A program made the position numbers and the translations under genes. DNA of 38,566 nucleotides from positions 1,796-40,361 of the forward strand of contig JAAOMT010000048.1 in NCBI GenBank assembly GCA_016748015.1, in the 5' to 3' direction. The notes below the pieces were generated by a model, which did no database searches, had not been told where the DNA came from, and saw nothing but the letters and a program-made list of their open reading frames with translations. Numbering within the stretch: the first letter of the stretch is position 1; every line of letters begins with the position of its first letter. Origin of the DNA: Geosiphon pyriformis (taxonomy: Eukaryota; Glomeromycota; Glomeromycetes; Archaeosporales; Geosiphonaceae). Positions 1-12,738 of the stretch are shown here, in pieces.

Positions 1-3000
1 TTTTTTTTTTAAATGTCAATAATGTTTCAATAAATAATTGTATATTTAATATTTTTTGCTTAAGTGAGTGTAGCTCTACTATTATCTACTAATATAGTTA
101 TGTAAATATTAAAAGTAAATGTTACTTGCACATTTTTCTATGCATAATTACCATCTGAACAGTTAAAATTACATTATATTACATTAAGCATTTTTATGCT
201 AATTCTGATACCAAAAAGTATTTTTGGTATTTGTAAAAAATATTTATTATTTTTATAACAAAGCAATTTAATTATTCATTTTAATTTTTTAAAATAAAAT
301 CTTTAAAAATGGTTTAAGATTATAAATTCAAAATAATACCAAATTAATTGTTAATTACTTTTGAAATTTATTTTAAAAGTAATTAATATTTATTTATATT
401 TGTAATTAACAAATTTAAGATATAATTTAATAAAAATAAATTAAAAGATTTTTTATTTTAAGTTTTAATTAATAACAATATAATAATAAAAATATTTGTT
501 GCTTTTTTTTGTTATTTTTTATCATGCTTTCATAAAATGTAATTAAACAACTATTTAAATACACTTATTTAAATACACTCAAAATGTTTATTTTTACATA
601 AAATATAATTTATGTGTTTTTTACATATAAATAACCATTTAAATTTACGTTAAAACCATATTAAGTTAGATATTAAACCTTGCTTAATTACTTAAATTTT
701 TTAACAAAAATATATTACTAATTTAAACTATTTTAGTTTTTTATTGCATTTTAATCCCAAATTTTTTTATAAGATTTTAATTAATAACAATCAAGTTAGG
801 CAAATATTACAAAAAACTTTTATTTTTCAATTTTTATAAAAAGTCTTTTAGATATTAAAGTACTAAATTTTGTATTTTTTGTATTTAACTTATTTTTATT
901 TTTAAATATAATCTAAAACTAAACAAAATTAAAAAGAAATTATTATTTATGGCTTTGTAATTTAATTAGTTACTTGAACATATAACTTAGATTTAATAAA
1001 TTGAAGCCAAATAATTAAAAGTTTTTTATAAATACAAGTTTTAACAATAATAATATTAAGCATTTTATAAATTATAAAAATTATTATTACATATATTTAA
1101 CAATAACTAAACTTAAATAACAAAATAATAAAATATATTTAATCATAATTTAATTATTTATTAATTTATTTATTAATTTATGTAAATAAAGTTTTATTAT
1201 TAATATTATTGCATTTATTAAGTATAATTCAATTACAACTTAATAATATATAATATATAATTTTATTATCTATAAAAGCAGTCTATAAACTTTTTATATA
1301 TAATTAATTATTTAAACTAATTAAAACTATATTAATTAATTATACAAAACAATAATTAAAAGCAAAATTATCTAATTTTGATAAGTTTAAAAATATCATA
1401 TTAGATATAATATAAATAACTTTTTTTTAATCTTAAAACTTAATTAATTTATAATATAATTGTAAAATCTGATTGCTTTATTAAATTTTTATTAAATTAT
1501 TGATTTTAATTATGTTTTTTTTTTGCCTTGGTTTTAAGTTTGGCTTAAAATTTTAAATTTTTTTTATAATAATTATTTAGTATATTTTTGAATAAAATTT
1601 GCAACTTTTAAGTTAACAATATATAAAAATAAATAGTTAAACTATTTTATTTTTATATCAGATTTATTATATATTTTTTAATAAAATTTTATGTAATGTT
1701 TTTATTATGTAAATTATAAATCTGCTGTTTTTATGTTTGTTTAATAATTAATTATATTATTATTAAAACGCCAAATTATGATTTTGTATTTTTAGTTTAT
1801 TTTGTTTTTTAAATTTTAAGTTTAATAATCTATATAACTTATAAAAGTTTTGTTTGGTGTATAATACTGTATTAAAAAGTTTTTTTATATATTTTTTAAT
1901 ATTGTATAATATTAGCATATTATAGTAATTAAACAAATAAATAAAAAAATTTAATAAATAATAAAAATCATTTTTTTAGCCAAATCTATTAAACTGTTAG
2001 CTTTTTTATTATCAAAATTGTCTAAATAACTCTTATATTACTTCAAAAAAAATCTATTGTTAATTTAATATTATTTTTCTTATTTAAAACATTTATATTA
2101 GTCTTGATTTTCTAAATTGGCAAATCTTAATTATATATTTATTATTAATAAATATATTGTACTTTTTATTTAATAATACATATTTAAATATAATTTTTAT
2201 AGCTTTAATTTTAGCCACTATTTATAATATTATTTTACGTATTTTAAGATAGACATACTTGTTTAAAATATTAAAATAAGCTATAATTTTACTTAAAAAA
2301 AGATTCATATTAAGATATTTAACTTATTTATTTATGTAAATATTGATTTTTATTAATTGATTTATTTTTAAAATCTTTATTATCTTTTTAACTCGTGTCA
2401 AAATTTTTGAAAGCTGGCACAATTATAATACACTTAATATTCTTTATTATTAAATCAGTTATTATTTAAATATAAATTCTTTTGAATTTAATCTCTTTTT
2501 TTTTTAAATTTAGTTCATTTTATTACTTACTTTTTTTTATGTAATAATTTAATTAATAAACATAATTCTTTTTCTTTTAAATTAACTTTTAGTTTTAAAA
2601 AAAATATCAAAATTTAATATTTTAAATATTAAACTTTTTTTTTAAATCTATTTATTAAAATATTTGCCAAATACAAATTACACTTGACTAATATTTATAC
2701 TATTTTTGCAAAAAATATATATAATTGAATTTATTTTTAATGTTATAAACTTGATTAACAGATTGTTTAAAAACCATTTTATAATTTTTAAAGCCAAAAT
2801 TTTATACTTAAACAAAAATTTAATTAGATTAAAACTATTAACAAATTTAATAATAATAAAAATCTTACTTTTAACTTGTATCTGTTTGAATGTTTTTAAC
2901 TTATACATATAAGAATAATAAATAGCTTTACTAAGAAAATCTTTTATAAAAGAATTAAATTTTGTTAAAGCATAAAACAAATATATTAAAATATAATAAT

Positions 3001-3500
3001 ATGAAAAAATAAATAAATATCATATTAATTACATTATTAAAAAATAGTTTTTCAATAAATGTTAAATTTATTTAAAATATTTGTTTATATAAATATTTGT
3101 AATTCTAATTGTTTTTTTAAAACTATTTTTGTTTTCAAATTTAAATAAAATCTTAAAATAATTTCGAATTAATTATAAAAAAATTTGTAAAAGTGTTAAA
3201 AAAATTGTTTTTATTTTGTTTGTTTAAAAAACAAAACGTATAATTTTTTGGGATAAATAGACATTAGATTATAGATTAAATAAACACTTTAATTTATTTG
3301 CTATTTATATAAACAAACAGTGAATTATTTTAATTACATAATTATACATGAATATTATAACAAAAAAATATTGCTTATATAAATTTTTTGTATAAAAATG
3401 TATATTACAAATATTAATCAATAAGTATTATTATATGTTAACAAAAAATTAATTTTAAATTATAATAATCTGTAAAAATTACATCTTAAGTTAAACTAAC
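1..3500. other. AT-rich gene-less block 1
   Basis: This stretch is almost entirely A and T, with long A and T runs. The few G and C bases recur in short GCC or GGC triplets. Open frames here (for example about 2680-2980 on either strand) consist of Ile, Lys, Asn, Phe and Leu codons only and show no domain, so I treat them as chance. Composition returns to roughly one-third GC at about 3.5 kb. I see no RNA gene or recognisable transposon. Confidence 0.8.
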
Positions 3501-3961
3501 AATCATTTACTTCAAATAAAATGAAATAGCTTTATACTTTTTATCCACTTTGAAAGAAATAAATAGAAAAGAGAATTAACTGATAAGGTTGAAAATAGGA
3601 AAATTACCAATCGATAGCAAATAGGCTAATACATAAAAAGAAAAAAATTAAATGTAAGAATAGCATAATCTAAATATCTATAGGGGTTTTAAAACCTTAA
3701 TTTTGATGGTCCCAATTTCGGATCATTGGTAAAATAACTGAAAATAGCAAATTCATGTGTTATGAAAACTTTAATCTTCTGACCAAAAATGGATGATTCC
3801 CATTTGAAAATTATAAATATTTCCTCTGGCTTACGAAACTTCAAAAATTCGAAATGTTAGTGTATGAATTAATGGATTTAAAAATTTTCGAAATGAGCTT
3901 TATAGTAATAAGTTTAATATTAAAATTCCTCACAAACGATCCAATCAAGCAAAAAAATTGC

Positions 3962-5442
3962 TTAGACCTTTCTAACTTCCTCTGTATTACTATTATAGAT
4001 AACAATATCCTGGAAAATCATGAAATTATTGAAAACTATTGCACATCCAATAACTATTAGGCAATTGAATATGAACAGCGCTGGAAAGTTTTTTTTGATT
4101 GATGTTTGAAACGAAGGATGACTTTCTTTGCAAGGGGATAGTCTAACGTAATCAATATCCTGAAATAAAATTTCACAATATAAAATTATCAGGTAGAGAA
4201 TAATGAAGTATAAGTTTTGTATAACCTCAAATTTAAGAAACCTACCAATCCTGAGAATGTATTTGGAATATCAGCGGCTATACCAACCATTACAGTTTTT
4301 GCTGAAGGTTCAACAATTATGGTTGTTGGAACACAGTATTCGACCCATTTATAGTGCGCAAAGTGTGCTTCTAATTCTCCCATTTTGGGACAATATTGAA
4401 TTGGAAGTGTTCTCTATATATTGATGATAAATTTTTTTTTGCTTTTTTCCATTATCATACTTGAATTGAAAACTCAGAAAAGCTTACCTGAAAATTACTA
4501 ATATTTAAAATAAATTTAATTCCTTTTATGCATTGAACTTCCTTCGTTCGTAAACGCCAGACCACATGATAACTACCTGGAGAAACGTTCTCTAAGCTTG
4601 TCCATATCTAGCAAAAAATCTCAATATAGGCCCAATGTAGTGTAAAATCAGTCTGATAATCATTCATTAAAAAACATTTCTCACCGAATTGAAAGAGGAC
4701 ATAGATGGTAGTTGAACAATTCGACCTAACAAACTTGAATGGATAAGATTATTAAATATTGTAATTTATCTGGAGAAATTCGAATCTGGTAATTGAAACC
4801 CACCCCGAGCTATCTTTTCTCACAAATTTCTCTCGCGCATATTCTTGAGTTAAACTATGATGGGAATTTGATCCAATGATCGTTCCAACTGAGATAAATG
4901 GAAAAAATCTTCGCTCTGCAAGGGTCAAACCAAAATTAAATTTTACAACATTTAAACTTATCTTTTATAATTTTCAAAATTGCAAAATTTACTATACCAA
5001 GTGTTAAGCTCACACTTTTCCATTTAGGCAGATCCAATTTTTTTACAACCTCGTGACCGTGTGAATCTTGACACTTTAGGTGACACGTACTAATTTTCAT
5101 TTGGTAATTATCTAAAAACTTGGAAACTTGATCCATTAACTCGTCTTCATATTTCTCGCGACCTATTTCTCGCCAAAGGTAATCATCCTGACTATGTAAT
5201 CTCAAGTTTCTATTAACCTAATTTTTATGTGACGTTTACGTTAATAAAACCAATGCTCAATATATCATAGAAAATATCGTGGTTATAAAGCAAAAACTTG
5301 CCTGTGCAAATTTCAAAATTTCTCTTGGCTCCAGATACCTTAAAATAATGCAAATAACTTCGTGCGGAATCCTTTCAAAAATATCTTTATCGCTTTTTAG
5401 CTTTAAAATACCTCCATTAAATCTTGATATATTTTGACCCAT
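3962..5442 (-). CDS. F-box protein with a PP2/Nictaba-like C-terminal domain
   Basis: The proposed exons, in reading order, are 5442-5302, 5217-4998, 4915-4804, 4733-4685, 4607-4488, 4413-4246 and 4159-3962. Together they close in frame at 335 aa. The start is the ATG of MGQNISRF, just before the F-box. The F-box covers about residues 22-65 (IPHEVICIILRYLEPREIL, then VNRNL and DDYLWREIG), which in known proteins binds Skp1 in an SCF ubiquitin ligase. The C-terminal half contains SPGSYHVVWRLR, KWVEYCVPTTIIVEP and FSGL-DIDYVRLSP, a pattern I associate with PP2/Nictaba-type carbohydrate-binding domains following an F-box. Intron 1 appears to use a GC donor (CAG|gcaagt). Boundaries of exons 2 to 4 are the least certain; those from 4607 onward are good. 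MGxxxS at the N-terminus could allow myristoylation. The last 50 residues match nothing I know and might be mis-modelled. The substrate is unknown. Confidence 0.65.
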
Positions 5443-8210
5443 TTAAAATGACTCGTGCAAAACAAAAAAAATAACTTTGAAGAAGAGTTATAATTTTTGA
5501 AAATTTCATTCCCAATGGTGTACTTTAATAGAAAGATGTTAATCAATTTATTTAAAGAAAGCACTGTTTTATGTAGATAAGGAGATAATTGCTTCATTAT
5601 TCTGTCATCAATTTCGGCTTGGGTACAACTGATAGAACGAAACACATTATGATCATCATAAGGTTTTTGCTCAATGGAGATTTTCCGAATGAGAGGGACG
5701 CTGATTAAACTGATTCGCCTTATGCATCATTATTAAAAATTGGTTCTTTAAAGGCTTTCATTATTTCTGAGCTTCCAGTCCGACTTGAATGGGGCTGATA
5801 TTGCATGATTCTTAGAAAACTCTATTACATGTACTCCTTATGACATGAATATTATGATTTTGAATAAATTACTAGTTAATATCCTTCAAACATGAAACAC
5901 TTTGAAATCCCTGAGCAACATTGGGAAACAAAGAAAAATAGAGATTTTTTCAAAGAATTTACTTGTTTCATTGCTCACACGCAGATAATTCTAATATAAA
6001 TAGTGACATATTAACCACGCCTTGAATTCTTCTCTTAAACGGAATCAAATGAAGTAAAATTTTAGTCACATTTTTACTTTAAGCCATAAATGGAATGAAA
6101 ATATTAAAAAATCCAGATTAATCTCCAACTTTCATTAATATTTTTATGAATAGAAGTGAAATCCAAAAAATTTTCTATATATTAATTAATTTTGGGAAAC
6201 TGTTTAAATTCAAGCCCTTATAAAGTTAGATAGTGTAGCTTATCTAATTAAATCGATTTAATTTATCATCTTAGCCTTAAAGAAGAAAATGACGAAATCA
6301 ATTTATGGAGGTTTATCAGTTTTTAAATTTTCTCAATTGCATTTTATTAGTTACTTTTTTGTGGACAAATATTTTAGATGGATTAGTGATTGAATTTATT
6401 GAGAAAATGTTAAAGAAAATTTTTAAATAAAAATTTGAAATTTGAAAAATTAAACAATAAATTTACCTTTGAAATAGATTTTTTATGAAAGTTTTTGACA
6501 TAAAACTTTTAAATTTTCAGTTGAATATTCCCAAAAAAATTTATAAATTTCTAATGTTAAAGTCTTTTTGCTCTGTTAATATTTTGGAAGCAGCAAAACC
6601 TTTAATAATTATACAATACATGTGAGTTTTAAGAAAATCTCGATTGAAATACAGATTAAAAAAAAATAAACTTTACTTTATTATTGACACTTTACTTTCG
6701 GGGAAATTATTTTGATTTGGAAATAATTATAATGATTTGAAAGTAATTATGTCGACGATTTTTATTAAACCCTCTAGCGGAACATTTTATCCCAAGTTCC
6801 CACTTTCATCTACCTATGGCTTTGAAAATATCACTCAAGAATATTGTCATCATTTAGTAGGCCTAAATTGAAAAAATTGGTTTTCTTGTCTATTCTCATT
6901 TAATCGATTCAAAAAAGGGAAACTTTGATTTATGTCAAAATTCACATTCTTTGATTTCTCAGTTTTGTACAAAAGAAATGCCATCTCATCATTTCTACTT
7001 TAATCTCATAATGGGTGGCAATCGTTTAATTCAGGTTTTTTTTGGAGTGACCTATTGGCGGTAGCTTCTTACCCTTACTTTTTTAGTAGGTTTATAAAAT
7101 TTATTTTAAGCAGAAAATTGAGACAATCCGCATGAAAAATCAATTCATTCACTATAACAGAAATTTAACTTCTATCTTAATTTTTTTGCTATAATTTTGA
7201 TTTTTAATTGTTTTTCGCTCCCACTTTGTCACATGGTAACCATAATTCTAGCATTGTTGTGCTTTAGAAATCCTCTTGAACTAATATAATAATTTTTACA
7301 TCCAATTGGGCCAATTTTTTTAAAAAATTGAGGATTAATAGGTGAATTTGCAGTGAAAAGACTTTGCTTTCCGATGATTGTATCAAATGAAAGCAGATGT
7401 AGTAATTTCTTTTTCTATAGATTGATCAAAGCATTTCCTAATAAAATAATAAAGGATCACAACAAGAATCAGAATTGAGGGCTTATTTTTTGTTCACTCA
7501 AAACCAATGCATTGCAGAAATTAAATGCAAAGAACCAAATAAGATTGATGTTATTGTTTTTATAGCTCCCAAAACTTATCTGTCCCAAATTTCAATAATC
7601 ACGCAATCCGAGATTTGACTTTAAAATACGAAATTTTCATTGTAAAAGTTCCCCTTCCCAAATCATTTTTCATGCCGATAATACATGCAGAGTATCCCAT
7701 TCAATGAAAAAGATTAATGTGCTTTTTCCGGTTAGTTAGCCAACATTGTGAAATGATTCAAAATAGATTCCTCACAAAGCCTTCCCAAACCATCTTCTCT
7801 TTGCTTTTTTTTTTACAAAAAGGAAGACCAAGATTTTGTAATAACCTGCATTTGAAAAGACCAAAAACCCCCAGTTGAAAGGAATTTAACCAATTTAAGG
7901 GTTTTTTTTAGATTGAATTTTTCTTAAAGCGTAATTTTATTTATCAGGAATATCTTGGTTGAGATCAACACAGGATGCTTTGTTCCCATCATTATCTATG
8001 GATAAACATTGGGTGTGCTAAATTTCAATTTCTTAATGCGAAGATACAATGTGTGACAAGGAGACTTAACCACATTTCACAAGGTATGCATACTGTTGCA
8101 GTTTTTTCGAACATTCCAGAAAAATTACACTTTCGTGTTATTTGATTACAATGATAATGTAACTGTTTATTTAATTTTATATCTAACATACACAAATCAG
8201 GTTAACTTAT
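5443..8210. other. Intergenic region without a recognised gene
   Basis: Base composition is intermediate, clearly less AT-rich than the flanking blocks. I found no open frame with a recognisable domain and no inverted repeats, RNA gene or transposon ends. The 5403-5645 minus frame overlaps the F-box start region and has no homology that I recognise. The stretch may hold the F-box promoter near 5443-5700. Confidence 0.5.
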
Positions 8211-11200
8211 GGTGTTTTAATAATAATGAACCATCTTAAATAATGTGACAAGCAATTCTACTTTTTATAGATATAAAAACCAATGGTAACAACCTATTTA
8301 AAAGGCAAAAATTTAAATTACTAGCAAAAAAATTTTGAACAACTATTAATAATATTAATGATTATCCAAAAAATTGGTTGTATTATTTTAAATCAAAATT
8401 TTTAAAATAAATTTTTTTAGAAAATAAAAGTTTGATTTATGATCTTTTTTTTAAAATCTTAATGTTAAAAACAAAATTAGAAAACTCATGAAAATTTACT
8501 TTCTATTGTTACAGTGTTTGTAACATAACATAATGGTTTATATTTAATTAACAACTACAAAAGATGAGCACTTTTTAAAAAATTAAAGTAATTAAAAAGT
8601 ACTAATAAAAAAGTACAGAAAGTTCAATTCTATTTAAATTTACAAAAAAAGCAAATTTTTAGAAATGTACAATTAATAGATTATTATAATCAATAAAAAT
8701 TATTTAAAGTTTAAAATATTATTTTATATTACAAAAACTTTTTAAAAAATTATTGTTTCATATCTAAAACATCAAAATATGCTTTTTTATAATTATATCT
8801 TTTTATTTAAATATAAAATGTTTTTTGGATTTTTTTGCAAAGCTTAAATGTAATAGCCATCTTATAATAAATTATTTGAATAAATTCTATTTGAGCATAT
8901 TGCAATTATTTAATATGTAACCTAAAATTAAAACTTTATTAAAAAAAACATAAATATTATATTTTCGAATTCTTATATAGATATATTTATAATCAGTTAT
9001 AATTTTAATAAAATAATAATTAATCAAAATATTAATTAGAAATATTTTTAATAATGTTATTAAAAGAATGTTTTTTGCTTGATTTTTTTAAGATATACAC
9101 ATATTTTTAATAATTAATTCGCATGAAATCTTATTTTTAAAATATTTTTAACTTAATTTGTTTTCATAAATTTTAATTTAATAATCTATGTTTCAAGTTT
9201 AAAATTAAAACAATAATTAATTTTAAAAATATTAAGTATTTTAAAAAAAATTTCTAATAAGCATTTTTAAAATTGAAATTTATTTTGTGTTTATTAACTT
9301 CAATAAAATTGGTAATTATTATGAATCTTTAAAGTATTATAAACTTTTCCAAATTGTCTTATCTGTTTTTCTGTCATAATAGTTTTATATGCTTTTTATT
9401 TGTAAAGCAAATTAATTTTATTCAGGTTATTCAAGCTTTTTGTATTGTTTAGCAAAAAAATACTTATTTAAAAAAGTCTTTTATACAAATTATTTAAATT
9501 ACTTTACTTCAATCTATATGCTTGAATCTAAAATTAATTTGTTTGAAAAATTTTACAGTAATTATTTAAAGTTTTAAGATTTTGTTAATTGAATCTGACT
9601 TGTTATACAACTTTATTCTTATTATTACTTAAATAATATAACCAAGTTAAACTTGTTAACATATCTTTTATAAGTACTGTTCTTACTTAATTTGCCTTAT
9701 TAATTAAAATATCTTTTCTATTACTCGAAAACTTTAAAATTTTTGAAACAACTTTTAATGATACAAATAAAGTTTGCGTTTTAGCTAATTTTTTATGTTA
9801 CTTTTATTAAGAAAATTGTTTTGTTATAATATATATTACTAAATTTTGTTAATTAAAGAGAGAAACTTTGATAAAATAATTCTATTTTAATTTTTCAGTT
9901 TTTAGTAATAGATTAATTAATATTTACATTATATAATAATTTAATTTTAATTAATACAACTTATTTTAAGTCTTTTATAGAAGCTAGAAATTAAATATTA
10001 TTAAATCAACAATTTTTTGTTTATATTATAAAGACATTAGTTAAATTGTTTACTAATGTTTTATTAAATTAAACAATAAAGTTATTACAGTTTTATTAAA
10101 AAATAACTCAATTTAGACGTAATAAAACTAAGTATTTAAATATTTATATTTAGATTTTTAGTGTTCAAAACTCTGTTGATATAATAAATCAAATTTCTTA
10201 TTTGTTTTAATTTTACCTTAAGTTCCAATTTTAAATTAAAGTTTTTACCAAGTTTATATTTTAGTTTTAAGAAAAGATTAAGTTTCAGTCTTTGTTTGGA
10301 TTCTAGTTTTAATTTTGTGTTATGTTTAAATCTTATAAGTATTTTGTTTAAATTTCTGAATCAAGTTTTAGTATTATTATAAAAACATTCATTAATTCTA
10401 ATAAAATTTTTTGTTTTATTAATAAAGTGTTTATAAATTTACATGATATTCCAGTTGCAAAAAACGGCATTTTATTTTATTAAAATTTATTAATAATTAG
10501 TCAATTGTCTTTGAAAATATTAGCTATAAAACTCAAAAATGGTTTTTTTTATTAATAATTACTAAAAAAAATTGGTTTCAATATTATTATTCTGAACCTA
10601 CTATAGTTACAATTAAATAATTTTTTAATTTATTAATAATTTTGAAAAGTTAAATTTGCCAATGTCTTGAAAGTAATAATTATTTGTTATTCAAAAAAAA
10701 CTATTAAATTTTTTTAGACGTCTCAACTATATTATAAACAGTCTAAACTAATTTAGCATTTGTGTTTTATATTATGCCAGTAGAAAAAACAAAGTAAAAT
10801 TTGTTAAAAAATTTAAATTACCAGATAAATATTAAGAATATGTTAATGTATTTAATAAAAGAAAAGTTAATTTGCTTTTCACATATTGTTTGTGAAATTG
10901 TCTTATTAATTTAAAAAAAGCTTAACCACTTTTATTTGAATCTATTTATAATTTTTCTAAACCAAAATTTAAAAAAGATTTATTTATTATTTTAAATTTT
11001 CAACGGATGCTTTAATATTGTTTATTAAAAAGAAAAATAGTTTTTTAGACTTTATGTTAATTATTAAAGCCTTAATTAAATTATTAATAATAATTATTAT
11101 CTATTGTTTGTAACTTCAAACCTATTAGATTAATTACATTTTGTTTAAATGTTTGCTAAAATTAATCTTTAAAATCCTTATAATCTGGTACATATGTATA

Positions 11201-11850
11201 AAGACAACAAGTAAAAAACAGCTTTTTGAACGCATTACGATTATTTTAACTATCTAGCTATGTCATTTGGTTTGAAAAATACATCTATTGTGTTCTAATA
11301 TTTGATGAATAATATTTTTAATAATTATTTGAATCAGTTTATTGTCTATTATCTTAATAACGTTCTTATCTATTTCAAAAATAAAAGAATTATGATAAAC
11401 ATATATGTTTGTTTTTAAATAGTTGTAAAAGTAATTAGCCAATTGCAGAATTATTAAATTTAATCATAAAAAATCAAATTTAAAAAGTAATTTTTATTTA
11501 AAATAAAAATTAGTTTCAGTGACTTATAAAAATTTCAGCAAAATCTTCTAAAAAAATTTTTTGAAACATTCAAATTGTAATAAATTTTTAATTATTAAAA
11601 AATTCAAAATATTATACAAATTAATTTAATTATTGCATTTAATTATATTTGTAAATTTTTACAGATTATATTATTGAAAATAAAATAATTTAAATGAATC
11701 AAATAACTAGTAACTAATAATATTAGTTTCTACCATGAACATAATAATATTTAATACCATCCATAACAAGATAAATAAACACAAGTGTTACCGATAGTTT
11801 ATAATAATTGAATACATAAATATCTTTATATTATCTATTATAGTTTACAA
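8211..11850. other. AT-rich gene-less block 2
   Basis: This is a second block of nearly pure A+T, with borders near 8.2 kb and 11.8 kb where ordinary composition resumes within about a hundred bases. There is no open frame of note on either strand, and CpG is nearly absent. No transposon structure can be recognised. It may be a heavily decayed repeat or a structural AT-rich segment. Confidence 0.75.
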
Positions 11851-11941
11851 CATGTCACGATATGTATATGTGTTGCAAATCACAATTATCCTTAATCAAA
11901 ATTCGATAGGGATATGGCTAAAATTAGGGTTATAGTTAGAA

Positions 11942-12306
11942 TTATTGTTGGAAGAATGATTGATATTTAGGTTTGGGGCACGAAACTACACATCTCAATT
12001 GTCCATGAGGGTAAATTTGTAATTCAGGGCACAACATATATCTGTCGTTTGGCAAATGATTATTATTACAAGCTTGCCAAATAACTTCTAAAATTATGAG
12101 GTCATCAGATATGAATAACAATGCATTTGCTCTAAGACTACCCAAGCAAAATGTACATACTCACATTTTTGCTTTTGCCAGCATCTAATCCATAAGACAC
12201 GCAAGTGCCATGGTGTCAAGCAGTTAGTTGTACGGAAAAATCCACAAGTTTTACTTGTGGATTCTGTGGTCACATTCATTTCAATAGGAATATTAATCGT
12301 GCTCAT
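11942..12306 (-). CDS. Uncharacterised small frames, possible gene fragment
   Basis: Two overlapping frames lie on the minus strand: one starting MSTINIPIEMNV and one ending in a Cys-containing tail, LCPELQIYPHGQLRCVVSC. A good donor (gtgagtatg) follows the first near 12160, and possible acceptors lie near 12140 and 12087, so an intron could link them, but the simplest junction makes a stop codon. I recognise no domain and no signal peptide. It could be a small Cys-rich protein gene, a remnant or chance. It lies about 430 bp downstream of the ZIP gene stop, on the same strand. Confidence 0.2.
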
Positions 12307-12738
12307 AGCATTCTCCTTTGCTATCTTACTATAAATGAGGTCTACCCCGTTATAAAACTTACATATTACGTAAATTGGTAATATGAAATTTAATTAGAAA
12401 TGTATAGGTTTTAACATAGGCTATGCACACATATGTGAACGATGAAAGCTATCGAGTTAGTTTTTTAAATTCTTAAATGCTTTATTGAAATATATTTGGC
12501 GGAGTAGCATTAAATGCATATTTTGAAAACTGAAAAGGCGATAAAGAAGGATGATGTTTTTGTTTTTCAAGAGATTTGGCGGTAATGACACAAGAATAAT
12601 ATTGTCTTGCAATAAAAGGGATCTATAATAAACCAACAGCTCGAAGAATGATCATGAGGCAATCTCTATCTTTTTTCTAAATTATTCCCCATGATATGAG
12701 ATGTCGTGTACACGACCTTCAAAAACGAATCCAAGTTC

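Noticed and set aside
2678-2980. A 100-codon minus frame and an overlapping 68-codon plus frame in AT block 1
   Set aside because: Made of Ile/Phe/Lys/Asn/Leu codons only, present on both strands of near-pure A+T, no domain; expected by composition.
3854-4060. Plus-strand 68-codon frame overlapping the last F-box exon
   Set aside because: Antisense to the proposed last exon, no recognised motif, no splice partners on the plus strand.
5403-5645. Minus-strand 80-codon frame over the F-box gene start
   Set aside because: It runs out of frame with MGQNISRF and the F-box, and shows no domain; at most 5' untranslated sequence.
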